From JAJTHC01 sp044348005 (lineage in GTDB: Bacteria > Cyanobacteriota > Vampirovibrionia > Vampirovibrionales > JAJTHC01), in NCBI GenBank assembly GCA_044348005.1, contig JBIKTR010000007.1, positions 1-64,000 of the forward strand: DNA of 64,000 nt. The letters run 5' to 3'. Shown piece by piece: positions 1 through 7,814 of the stretch. A program made the translations under genes and the position numbers. Position 1 is the first letter of the stretch; each line of letters starts with the position of its first letter. The notes beneath the pieces are model-generated. The model saw nothing but the letters and a program-made list of their open reading frames with translations, made no database searches and was not told where the DNA came from.

Positions 1-124
1 GTGACCAAACGTTCTATTTGCATTTGAAAGAATGTGAATGGCGATTTAATTTGAGATCTCAAAATATCTATGCTATTCTGTTAAAGGAATTGAGGAAAAA
101 TCCTCTCTAAAGTTTACCAGACCC
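1..124 (+). mobile_element. Right end of an IS1595-type insertion sequence
   Basis: The window opens inside an insertion sequence. The transposase C-terminus ends at 110 and the element probably ends about 14 bases later, because the next bases already belong to the broken gene that follows. Read outward, the end would be GGGTCTGGTAAAC, a G-rich tip of the kind seen in several IS families. The left end lies outside the window, so neither the inverted-repeat partner nor a target duplication can be checked. The family call rests on the transposase tail only; the exact boundary is an estimate. Confidence 0.55.
3..110 (+). CDS. IS1595-family transposase, C-terminal fragment
   Basis: This is an open frame entering from the left edge, 35 residues to a TAA stop. 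It starts DQTFYLHLKECEWRFN and continues to a segment reading NIYAILLKELRK. The pattern of a histidine-leucine-lysine-glutamate stretch, then WRFN, then a short helix with IY..LL..LR is typical of the extreme C-terminus of ISXO2-like (IS1595 family) DDE transposases. The DDE catalytic residues would lie upstream and cannot be seen, so whether the transposase is intact is unknown. Its presence next to a beheaded gene supports a real insertion event. Confidence 0.6.
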   Translation, partial: DQTFYLHLKECEWRFNLRSQNIYAILLKELRKNPL

Positions 125-504
125 TAAGTTTATTATCTCGCTTTATTTTTGATAAAAATCAATACAGTACAAAACGTAATGAAGCCAAATATAATGCCTT
201 TTTACCCCAGCCTCAATATCCCAACGAACTTTCAGTTTATGAAGTATCAGATTTGCTAGATAAAAAGGTTTGGGAGCTTGCTCTTAATGTTCGTGTTGAT
301 AAAGAGGTAAAAGCAAGAGCGGATTTTTCAACCGTTCATTTTCAAGACAAATCCAATCTTCTTTTAAACAGACTTACGCTTGAAAACGATCAACACCCTC
401 ATCCACGTCATTGTAATATCAAAAATTTCCCTACTGATAAATCCGAACAAATGGCAATGGCAATGGAACTAGCATCAATTTCTACATTAAAACTCAATAC
501 TTGA
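121..504 (+). pseudogene. 5'-truncated hypothetical protein gene next to the insertion sequence
   Basis: A frame open from about 94 to the TGA at 502-504 encodes a coherent protein beginning near LLSRFIFDKNQYS, followed by KYNAFLPQPQYP, a VYEVSDLLDKKVWELA segment, ARADF, HPHPRHCNI and a C-terminal segment rich in Met/Ala/Leu. This layout resembles small conserved bacterial hypothetical proteins that begin with an SRFIF-like motif and carry a PHPRHANI-like motif near the end. No ATG, GTG or TTG lies between the upstream stop at 91-93 and the conserved start; the first TTG, at 253, falls inside the domain. The simplest reading is that the insertion sequence removed the start. Function is unknown. 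Confidence 0.55.
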
Positions 505-675
505 GAAGAATAATAAGCTCTTAAACGATACTGCAAGGCTTCCGCCAAATGGAGTCATTCGCTAGACATTTAGATTCCTTAACGTGTTACACATCCTTGA
601 AGCATAAAAACAGACGTCTTCTTTTTTGTGCTTTCAGTATTTTATACCCTCAACTCCCCCGCAGAAGGGAGCGAT

Positions 676-705
676 TTGCCCAAAGAGCGGTTAAGTCCTT
701 ATAAT
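676..705 (+). promoter_or_regulatory. Probable promoter for fliI
   Basis: TTGCCC at 676-681 and TATAAT at 700-705 are separated by 18 bases. A Shine-Dalgarno AAGGA at 717-721 lies 10 bases before the fliI ATG. The rest of 505-675 shows no recognisable gene. Confidence 0.55.
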
Positions 706-731
706 AGCAGTAAACAAGGAAGCCCCTACCC

Positions 732-2192
732 ATGACAGACCTTCACCACGCCGTGTGGGACGACCCCACTCAAAACAACCTCATCACCCCTGAATCGCCG
801 CAAGCACTGGCTCGGCAAGGGCATGTGCGTGAATCGGGTTTGTGGGTGCCAAGCATTCCGCAAGACGTGATGAAACACGAACAACAACGCCTGTTTCGCC
901 TGCTTGGTGGTGTGGATACTTACCAGTACAAGGGCCGTGTTTCCAAGCTCTTGGGCATGATGCTTGAAGCATCCTTGCCGAAAGTGAAAATAGGCGATCT
1001 TTGCTTTGTCGAAACGATGGATGGCACCATGAAAGCCGCTGAAGTCGTTGCCTTTCGGGGCGACAAGGCTCAATTGATTTTGCTCTATAGTGCGGAAGGG
1101 ATTTTTCAAGGCTCATGGGTGTTTTCAACAGGGGAAACCACGCAGATTCCTGTGGGAGACTTTTTGCTCGGTCGCTTGGTTTCACCGCTCGGTGAACCGA
1201 TGGATGGCATGCCTCTTGACACCAAAGGCGCGAGTTTTGTCAACATCCAAGCCCCACCCCCTGATCCGCTGGATCGCCCGATTATTGATCAAAAATTTGA
1301 AACAGGCGTTCGAGCGATCGACAGCTTGTTGACCATGGGCAACGGTCAACGCATGGGCTTATTTGCAGGTTCTGGTGTGGGCAAATCAACGCTTTTGGGC
1401 ATGATTGCTCGGGAATCAGAAGCGGATGTCAACGTCATGGCCTTGATTGGCGAACGGGGGCGTGAAGTCAAGGAGTTCATGGAAGAATCGCTCGGCGAAA
1501 AAGGGATGAAACGCTCCGTTTTGGTGTGTGCGACAGGCGATCAACCGCCGTTGTTGCGGATGAAAGCCTTGCAATCGGCGACAGCGGTTGCCGAATACTT
1601 TCGAGGCCAAGGCAAAAAAGTCTTTTTGATGACAGATACGGTCACCCGATGCGCGATGTCTGGGCGAGAAGTGGGCTTGTCAATCGGCGAGCCTCCCACG
1701 ATGAAGGGGTATCCGCCGTCGATTTTTTCGTGGTTGCAGGTGGTTTTGGAGCGTGCGGGTCGTACGAAGCAGGGGAGCATCACGGCGTTATACACCACGC
1801 TAATGGAAGGCGACGACATTAACGATCCTGTGGTGGATACGGTGCGAGGCATTGTGGATGGTCACATCTTTTTGTCACGCAAAGTCGCGGCGCAGAATCA
1901 CTACCCAGCCATTGACGTCTTGGGCAGTGTTAGCCGTGTGTTTACGACTGTGTGCGATGAAGAGCATCAGGTTGCGGCGGGTCGCATGCGTGAGCTTATG
2001 GCGATTTATAAAGATGCCAAAGATCTCATTGATATTGGGGCGTATGAGCATGGATCGAGTCCGAAAATTGATATGGCGATTCAGTTAATGCCTGAAATCA
2101 ATCGTTTTTTACGTCAACGCATTACGGAGCCGATGCGTATGGAACAAACGCTGGTGATTCTAAAAGACCTCATGAGTAACGTCGATTTATAG
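732..2192 (+). CDS. fliI: Flagellum-specific ATPase FliI
   Basis: This 486-residue protein is the ATPase of the flagellar type III export apparatus. It works with FliH and FliJ at the cytoplasmic face of the basal body to unload export substrates. The sequence shows the family order: an N-terminal beta-barrel region (about residues 60-150), then the F1-beta-like ATPase core with a P-loop GSGVGKST near 213-220, an ALIGERGREVKEF segment, and RAGRTKQGSITALYT downstream. Length and motifs match FliI more closely than ATP synthase beta or generic type III ATPases, and other flagellar genes lie in the window. It stands alone: fliJ is some 26 kb downstream, and the next genes on this strand are an ATPase-nuclease cassette of different base composition. 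Confidence 0.93.
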   Translation: MTDLHHAVWDDPTQNNLITPESPQALARQGHVRESGLWVPSIPQDVMKHEQQRLFRLLGGVDTYQYKGRVSKLLGMMLEASLPKVKIGDLCFVETMDGTMKAAEVVAFRGDKAQLILLYSAEGIFQGSWVFSTGETTQIPVGDFLLGRLVSPLGEPMDGMPLDTKGASFVNIQAPPPDPLDRPIIDQKFETGVRAIDSLLTMGNGQRMGLFAGSGVGKSTLLGMIARESEADVNVMALIGERGREVKEFMEESLGEKGMKRSVLVCATGDQPPLLRMKALQSATAVAEYFRGQGKKVFLMTDTVTRCAMSGREVGLSIGEPPTMKGYPPSIFSWLQVVLERAGRTKQGSITALYTTLMEGDDINDPVVDTVRGIVDGHIFLSRKVAAQNHYPAIDVLGSVSRVFTTVCDEEHQVAAGRMRELMAIYKDAKDLIDIGAYEHGSSPKIDMAIQLMPEINRFLRQRITEPMRMEQTLVILKDLMSNVDL

Positions 2193-2256
2193 CTTTTGCG
2201 TCGAGCTTGGGGTATACTAGACTTGGTACGTCACGTTAAGTGAAAGGATATTTTTT

Positions 2257-3450
2257 ATGAAGTTCACCTTCAAAAACTTAGGTAAGCTCGACGAAGCAGA
2301 GATTGAAGTCAAAGATTTGACGATTGTCTGTGGTGAAAACAATACAGGTAAAACGTACTTGCTTTATGCTATTTATGGTTTTTTGAGTTATTTAAACACC
2401 GCAATAGAAAATTCACGGGATGTGCTAATACCTAAGCTAGATAGAGAAGACCAACAATTAAGGGACGTCTTAGATGAATCTAGTAAAGACTATAAAAAAA
2501 ACGTTATTCATCGTGACTTTTTAGCAAGTCCAGCTGATTTTAAAGATTTCGATTTAAACGTAGAAACGGAATTAGATTTTGCTCAGTTTCTTGAAAAAAT
2601 AAGCTTACCTTTCATTTCGACAAGTGAACGCACAGGTATGGTTGTTTTTAAGGAGGAAGTTGACTTTAACCGTAGAAGATATTATTTTGAAGCAAGAGAA
2701 AGTAAACGAATCAATCAGTTTGATAGATTTCTAGTGGAGTATAAAGATACCTATCTTAAACCGATTGGAGACGAATTCGAGTTTATCCATAATCTTCAAG
2801 CCTATGAAAAAATTAAAAAGAAAAATGGTGTTAAAGAGTCTGAACAAAGTCTTTTAAACATGAAACAATTAGAAGCTATTATTGGTGGGGTTTTAGTATT
2901 AAGTAGTGACGGTACTATTTATTTCAAGCCTTATGAGAACAAGTCACTTAAGCTTAGTATGGATCGAGTATCTTCTTCAATACGTTCTATCGTCAGTTTG
3001 TATTTCTATATTCGGGATCAAGGTCATCAAGAAAATCAAATGCTCATGATCGATGAGCCTGAAATGAACCTACACCCTAAAAACCAACGAGCCATGGCTC
3101 GATTTTTGGCTTCTTTGGTGAATCAAGGGATTAAGGTTATGGTGTCGACTCATAGCGATTACTTGGTGAGAGAATTGAACCACTTGACGGCTTTGCATAA
3201 ATTTAAAGACCAAGATTCAGTGAAGACATATCTTGCCAGTGAAGACAATCCCTATTCTGAAGAAGTACTTATAAGCAATGAAAAAGTAGGACTTTACTTT
3301 ACGAAAGCCACAGGTAAAAAGGTTAAATTACATCAAGCTCCTATTAGTGAATATGGCACGTTTACGGTGGCTTCTTTTGACAATGAAATAGAATCACAAC
3401 AACAAGCAGAATTTGATATATTAGAGGCAATTCATGGCGACAAAGTTTAA
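2257..3450 (+). CDS. AAA/ABC-type (SMC-like) ATPase of a two-gene cassette
   Basis: This 397-residue protein is an SMC/RecF-type ATPase of the AAA_15/AAA_21 sort. The N-terminus KFTFKNLGKLDEAEIEVKDL leads into a P-loop GENNTGKT at residues 26-33. A long charged middle follows, then a signature-like SSSIRSI segment, a Walker B MLMIDEPEMNLHP near 264-276 and an H-loop VMVSTHSDY near 306. No Toprim or nuclease domain follows, which separates it from OLD/GajA proteins. The start has AAGGA about eight bases upstream and a TATACT at 2213-2218. Its last 17 bases overlap the next gene, implying translational coupling. Codons are much more AT-rich than in fliI or mgtE, suggesting acquisition. Similar ATPases pair with effectors in PARIS, Septu and related phage-defence systems; the exact family is not identified. 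Confidence 0.85.
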   Translation: MKFTFKNLGKLDEAEIEVKDLTIVCGENNTGKTYLLYAIYGFLSYLNTAIENSRDVLIPKLDREDQQLRDVLDESSKDYKKNVIHRDFLASPADFKDFDLNVETELDFAQFLEKISLPFISTSERTGMVVFKEEVDFNRRRYYFEARESKRINQFDRFLVEYKDTYLKPIGDEFEFIHNLQAYEKIKKKNGVKESEQSLLNMKQLEAIIGGVLVLSSDGTIYFKPYENKSLKLSMDRVSSSIRSIVSLYFYIRDQGHQENQMLMIDEPEMNLHPKNQRAMARFLASLVNQGIKVMVSTHSDYLVRELNHLTALHKFKDQDSVKTYLASEDNPYSEEVLISNEKVGLYFTKATGKKVKLHQAPISEYGTFTVASFDNEIESQQQAEFDILEAIHGDKV

Positions 3451-4042
3451 TTTAAATAAATTGAACGATATTTCTCAAATTGTTCATTGCAGAACGAAGG
3501 ACTTTATTTTTACTGAACATAGGAATAAAGACAAGCCAGAATGTTTCCAAAAAATTACTATTAAAAAATGTGCTTCTGCTCAAGATGTTCTATTTTTAGA
3601 AACGGATAAAGAGGGTTCATCTGTCCAAATTAACGGTATTTTAAAAAAAGACCTTAAAAAACAAGCTGATTTTGCCATTCTTCTTCAAAAAGAAGAAATA
3701 CTTTACGCTTATATTGTTGATTGTAAATCGACCTTAAATTCAAATAGAGTAAAAGAAGCTGAGGAGCAGATAGAAGATTCGGTTCGTCTAATTAAGTTTT
3801 TATTATTGGAAACGCTCAATCATCAAGCAGATCTTTTAGACTTGAGATACTTCAAACCTAAAGGCTTAATTTTACATGTAGGATTAAGTAAATCTTCTAG
3901 CAAAACAGCTTTTGGTCAAAATAGAAGCCATAACGGTTTTGATTTAAGCCAAAATGGTCAATACCCAATAACAGCAAAACAAGTAAGTTTAAACTCCACC
4001 CACACCTTCGTTGACTTCTTAAGCTATTTCAAAACCGCCTAG
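3434..4042 (+). CDS. Small PD-(D/E)XK-like protein, partner of the upstream ATPase
   Basis: This 202-residue protein has no recognised name. Residues 76-99 contain a candidate PD-(D/E)XK nuclease core: D79 in KQADFAI, a beta-strand pair, then D96 and K98 in AYIVDCKS. An amphipathic helix follows, with the pattern AEEQIEDSVRL, where such proteins often carry a conserved Gln. The N-terminal 70 residues are basic and cysteine-containing (C19, C37, C46). The start is ATG at 3434 inside the ATPase gene, with AGAGG upstream. Base composition matches the ATPase and differs from mgtE, which starts 13 bases after the stop. Inference: an effector nuclease controlled by the ATPase. The alternative is a non-enzymatic accessory protein whose acidic and lysine residues align by chance. 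Confidence 0.6.
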   Translation: MATKFNLNKLNDISQIVHCRTKDFIFTEHRNKDKPECFQKITIKKCASAQDVLFLETDKEGSSVQINGILKKDLKKQADFAILLQKEEILYAYIVDCKSTLNSNRVKEAEEQIEDSVRLIKFLLLETLNHQADLLDLRYFKPKGLILHVGLSKSSSKTAFGQNRSHNGFDLSQNGQYPITAKQVSLNSTHTFVDFLSYFKTA

Positions 4043-4055
4043 AAAGTTCTCCCTT

Positions 4056-5552
4056 ATGACACCTGAATATGACGACGAATTGAATATCGGCATCACGACC
4101 CCCACTGTTCCCACCGAACAGGAGTCGCTACACGAGCAAGAAGCCCAGATTCGTCAAGAACGCGAAACCCTCAGGGACATCATCTCGGGGCGGGTGCGGG
4201 AACATATCTACAAAAAACAACCGCGCTTTGTGTTGCGTCAATACCTCAACACCGTGCATTTTGCCGACATTGCCGATGCCCTAGAAGGTGAACTGACTTT
4301 AGCAGAAGCGTTGGTCTGTTTAGAAGCGATTTCTCCGACACTGGCGGCCAACATTTTTACATCGCTAGAGCGTGAAACACAACGCCAGTTTATTCTGGCC
4401 CTGCCTTCCGTGCGCTTACACCGCATTATTCGTTCCATGCCGGCTGATGATGCTGTGGATTTGTTGCAAGAACTGACACTGGAAGAAGCGGGGCGTGTGT
4501 TGGGCGAACTTCCGCAAGATGATGACACAAAATCTTTGCATGAATTGCTCAAAGAATCGCCCGACACGGCGGTGGGGATTATGTCGACTCACTATGTGAG
4601 CTTGGCTGAAAATGCCACTGTTGGTGATGCCTTGTTATTGCTTCAAAATGCGGATCAACATGATTTTGTGTACTACCTTTATTTGACGGATGAAGATCAT
4701 GTGCTCAAAGGGGTGTTGAGCATTAAAAGTTTGTTGCTCGCCTATAAAACGCCAGGCCGCTTGTTGAAAGATTTGGCGCTGGTGGACGATGTGAAACACG
4801 TACATGAAGCCTTTGATCAAGAGCTGGTCGCCAATATCTTCCGTAAATACTACAATTTGCTCGCCATGCCAGTCGTCGATGATGACGATCACTTGCTCGG
4901 CATTATCACGCTGGACGACATTATTGACGTTATTGACGAAGAATCGCAAGAAGATTTGTACCGCACTTCTGGTATTCGTATTGATGAAGAAGTCGATGAA
5001 CAGGATTTGCTCAAGGGTAAGCCGATTTACGCCTTTCGAGCCAGAATCCCGTGGCTTTCAGTCACATTGATTGGTCAGTTGTGCGTGGCGAGCATTATTG
5101 GGTACTTCCATAATACGGTGTCTCATACGGTGGCGGCCGTGTCGTTTTTGCCCTTGCTTTGCGGATTGGCCGGCAATGTGGGTACACAAAGCGACACCAT
5201 CAGCGTTCGAGGCATCGCACTTGAACTGATTGATGCGAAGAACATTCGCCAGCAAGCGGTGCGTGAAATTCGCGTAGCCTTGATGATTGGCGGTTTATTT
5301 GCGTTGATTCTAGGGGCTGCGTCTTTTCTGATGTACGGTCATGTGTTTTTGAGCGTGATTTTAATGGCTTATGTGCTGTTGAGCAATTGTATTTCGGCGC
5401 TGATGGGGGTCTTGATTCCTTATGTGATTAAGTTCGGCTTTAAGCAGGATCCTGCAGGGGTTGGTGGGCCGTTTATCACCACGATCATGGATTTGAGCAT
5501 GTATACGACGTTTCTTCTTTTGCTGAGCTGGCTGGGTGACAAAATCATTTAG
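4056..5552 (+). CDS. mgtE: Magnesium transporter MgtE
   Basis: This 498-residue inner-membrane Mg2+ channel has the full family layout: an N-terminal superhelical domain (about residues 50-160, with MPADDAVDLLQEL), two CBS domains (about 165-290, the second ending in GIITLDDIIDVIDEE), a connecting helix, and five membrane segments from about residue 315 to the end. The pore-region motif GLAGNVGTQSDTISVRG is present. In the family, the acidic N-terminal and CBS domains sense cytosolic Mg2+ and close the pore. It starts only 13 bases after the ATPase-nuclease cassette with a weak ribosome site, so it may be read through from there. Its stop overlaps hisD on the other strand by four bases. Confidence 0.92.
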   Translation: MTPEYDDELNIGITTPTVPTEQESLHEQEAQIRQERETLRDIISGRVREHIYKKQPRFVLRQYLNTVHFADIADALEGELTLAEALVCLEAISPTLAANIFTSLERETQRQFILALPSVRLHRIIRSMPADDAVDLLQELTLEEAGRVLGELPQDDDTKSLHELLKESPDTAVGIMSTHYVSLAENATVGDALLLLQNADQHDFVYYLYLTDEDHVLKGVLSIKSLLLAYKTPGRLLKDLALVDDVKHVHEAFDQELVANIFRKYYNLLAMPVVDDDDHLLGIITLDDIIDVIDEESQEDLYRTSGIRIDEEVDEQDLLKGKPIYAFRARIPWLSVTLIGQLCVASIIGYFHNTVSHTVAAVSFLPLLCGLAGNVGTQSDTISVRGIALELIDAKNIRQQAVREIRVALMIGGLFALILGAASFLMYGHVFLSVILMAYVLLSNCISALMGVLIPYVIKFGFKQDPAGVGGPFITTIMDLSMYTTFLLLLSWLGDKII

Positions 5553-6847
5553 TCTTCTTCACGGATCAACGCTGAATACGCATGAGCCGTTAAATGTTCA
5601 AGATTCGCGAGGTTTGCCGTGAGTTCATTCAAGTAACTGTTCGCTTCGCAGACTTCTAAAATGTTCTGCACACGCAAAAATGTCATGGGCGAAAGGGACG
5701 AGCTAAAGCGTGCCGAACCCGAAGTCGGTAGCGTATGGTTGGGGCCCGCACAGTAATCCCCATGCGCGATTGTCGCGTATTCACCCACAAATAAGGTGCC
5801 GTAATGCGTCAATTCCCCTTGGCGCGCTTCCACCGCTTTACCGTGCAAGTGCAAGTGTTCAGGAGCCAACTGATTGGCGATTTCAATGGATTCTTCTAAA
5901 TGTTGAGTGATGAGAATGACGCTATTTTTCAGACTGCTGTCTTTCACAAAAGAAGGCAATTCTAAAAGTGAATAGGCGGATTCAAGTTCCGCTTGCAAGG
6001 CTTGCGCCACATGAAGGTGATGCGTTAAAACGGTAATGCGCGCATCGGGGTCATGTTCGGCTTGCCCCAGCAGGTCACTGGCCACAAAGGCAAGATTGGC
6101 GGTGTCATCGACAATGAGCAAGGCTTCTGAAGGCCCTGCCAACGAATCAATGCCGATGCGTCCGTTGAGTTGGCGTTTGGCTTCCACCACAAAGCGATTC
6201 CCAGGGCCGACGACCATGTCCATTTTGGGGACTTGCGTCGTGCCGTACGCCACCGCCGCAAGGGCTTGCGCCCCCCCGATTTTATAAACGCTATGAACCC
6301 CCGCCAGTTGAGCCACATACAGAATTTCATCCGCGGGGTTGGCACACAACAACACGAGTTCTTTCACGCCTGCGACTTGGGCGGTGATTGCCGTCATCAT
6401 GGCGGAAGACACGAGTGGATAGCGTCCTGCTGGCACATAGCAGGCCACTTTTTCAACAGGGCGCAATACAAAGCCCGTTTTATAACCGTGATGTTCATAC
6501 AGACACGCTTCTTTGGGCAGGGCATCCATCATTGCTTCGCCAAATAAGCGGATGTTCGCCACGGCTTCTTCTAGGGACGCTTTTACGTCCTGCGGGATGC
6601 GTTGACAGGCCGCTGCCCAGTCTTTTTCACTCAAGGCGATGGGTTCATTGGGGGCAAGGGCATCGTTAAAACGCTGAGCCAAGTCATACAGGGCGGTGTC
6701 CCCGCGGGTGATGACGTCTTGAATGATGCCTTCAACGGCGTGGGTGGTGGCCAGTTGTTGTGCCTGAGCTTGCGCGTTTGAAAGACCTTTAACCGTCGTT
6801 TCCACATAGGCTTGAACGTCTTTCCTTTCTAAAATTGGAATCATCAT
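5549..6847 (-). CDS. hisD: Histidinol dehydrogenase
   Basis: This 432-residue enzyme oxidises L-histidinol to L-histidine in two NAD-dependent steps, the last of histidine synthesis; it is a cytosolic zinc enzyme. Family hallmarks seen are CYVPAGRYPLVSSAMMTA, VYKIGGAQALAAVAYGT, MVVGPGNRFVVEAKR, DSLAGPSEALLI, the EH pair in LAPEHLHLHG, and a C-terminal GPNHTLPTSGSARFSS. Length is normal. No other his gene is adjacent, so it is probably a monocistronic unit here. Two ATGs sit in tandem at the start (6847 and 6844), preceded only by an A-rich weak ribosome site. Its stop codon interlocks with that of mgtE. Confidence 0.95.
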   Translation of the reverse strand: MMIPILERKDVQAYVETTVKGLSNAQAQAQQLATTHAVEGIIQDVITRGDTALYDLAQRFNDALAPNEPIALSEKDWAAACQRIPQDVKASLEEAVANIRLFGEAMMDALPKEACLYEHHGYKTGFVLRPVEKVACYVPAGRYPLVSSAMMTAITAQVAGVKELVLLCANPADEILYVAQLAGVHSVYKIGGAQALAAVAYGTTQVPKMDMVVGPGNRFVVEAKRQLNGRIGIDSLAGPSEALLIVDDTANLAFVASDLLGQAEHDPDARITVLTHHLHVAQALQAELESAYSLLELPSFVKDSSLKNSVILITQHLEESIEIANQLAPEHLHLHGKAVEARQGELTHYGTLFVGEYATIAHGDYCAGPNHTLPTSGSARFSSSLSPMTFLRVQNILEVCEANSYLNELTANLANLEHLTAHAYSALIREED

Positions 6848-6915
6848 GGTTTTTTCTTTCTGATTAGAATTAAGTAGTTTATTTTTGATAAATATGATAA
6901 TACAAAATGGTTAGA

Positions 6916-7157
6916 TGAGCAGGCGTCCAAGCACTAAATCCGAGCGGGTGAGCGCACTGCGAATCCCCGAGCGATTTTGCGGACGTCGTGCAACGAGAAT
7001 GATGCGAGGAGGTGGGTCAAAAGGGGGAGGATTTTCAAGGAGGGGGAAATGAGGGAGGAGAAACGCAATACGTCCTCCCTTCCCCCTCCTTGAACCGCCT
7101 TTAGAGGTGTTGGAGACCTTTGGCGGAGCAAAGGTCTCTGACGACGACCAGCTAAAA
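6916..7157. repeat. Dispersed structured repeat, copy A
   Basis: This non-coding gap (6848-7235) holds a copy of an element found again at 15115-15444. Shared parts are a leading segment (GAGCAG...CACTAAAT...TTTTGCGGACGTCGTGCAA), a long hairpin at 7034-7094 and a 68-base block at 7090-7157 that is identical in both copies. The hairpin has a 22-bp stem with a four-base bulge and a 13-base loop GAAACGCAATACG. The identical block contains a second perfect hairpin at 7113-7138 (GAGACCTTTG, loop GCGGAG, CAAAGGTCTC). Short open frames here are not convincing as genes, since the frame is not kept between copies. Confidence 0.85.
7034..7094. repeat. Long hairpin of repeat copy A
   Basis: The left arm runs from TTCAAGG at 7034 to AGGGAGGA at 7052-7059 and pairs with TCCTCCCT at 7073-7080 through TTGAA ending at 7094. 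AATG at 7048-7051 is an unpaired bulge. The loop at 7060-7072 is identical to that of copy B. Confidence 0.8.
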
Positions 7158-7235
7158 AAGGAAAGAGAAGATCCTCAGAAATCTATTCTACAATAGAGTT
7201 AAACAAAACTATAGATAATTTTAGTTTTTCTGATT

Positions 7236-7766
7236 TTAAGGAATACGGCTAACGCAGTTATAAAACGCCGGCTTATGGTGAACTTTCACAAAATAGCCAA
7301 GCCATTTATAATCCAATCCTTTTTGCACGAAGTGAAACTGTTCTTCTACCCCAACGGCATGTTCCCGAAATGTCAACACATGCACCACATAGGTGGTTTG
7401 TTCCGCACGGCGAGCGTCTTTTTCTTTTAACAGCACCATGCGATCCGCTTCATAGCTTTGTAAATGCCCTAAAAAGCGATCGGTGCAGTACATCAGATTC
7501 AAAAATTGCGTGCGATACACGGGATTTTGAGCCAATTCAGGCAATTGCCATGTGTCCAACAACAAGGGATAGTCCAAGCGTTGCAGATGTTTTAAAATCA
7601 ACGCCATACGAATGCGCAAAAGGGCTTCTTCATCAGGACTTAACGTTTCATAGCCTTGTAAGGTGCCAGATTTGATAAGGGGGTGTTCTTCTTGCGACGT
7701 ACAGGCACTGAAGTTCACACAAGCAAGCAATAGAAGAATGAACAGGAAAGCGTGTTTAAACATCAT
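7236..7766 (-). CDS. Hypothetical lipoprotein
   Basis: The product is a 176-residue protein of unknown function with a clear lipoprotein signal: a hydrophobic stretch FKHAFLFILLLLACVNF followed by a lipobox ending in FSAC, so the mature protein would begin at that Cys and be lipid-anchored. The mature part is about 150 residues, mixed alpha/beta, with a helical segment that includes EEALLRIRMALILKHLQRL and a conserved-looking GLDYKWLGYFVKVHHK near the end. Two ATGs (7766, 7763) lie behind AAAGGA on the minus strand. It sits directly downstream of rimO in the same direction, 48 bases away, but no functional link is evident. Confidence 0.75.
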   Translation of the reverse strand: MMFKHAFLFILLLLACVNFSACTSQEEHPLIKSGTLQGYETLSPDEEALLRIRMALILKHLQRLDYPLLLDTWQLPELAQNPVYRTQFLNLMYCTDRFLGHLQSYEADRMVLLKEKDARRAEQTTYVVHVLTFREHAVGVEEQFHFVQKGLDYKWLGYFVKVHHKPAFYNCVSRIP

Positions 7767-7814
7767 TAAAGCGTCTTCCTTTCATCAACGTCTACACTTA
7801 CGGTCTAACACGCC

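Noticed and set aside
253..504. A complete 83-residue gene starting at TTG 253
   Set aside because: Conserved-looking sequence continues in frame upstream to about 124, so TTG 253 lies inside a domain; a truncated gene is a better reading.
784..1185. Long minus-strand frames opposite fliI
   Set aside because: Shadows of a strongly supported gene on the other strand; no domain or ribosome site.
6934..7131. Minus-strand gene within repeat copy A
   Set aside because: The frame is not kept in copy B and follows the hairpin arms; best seen as non-coding repeat.
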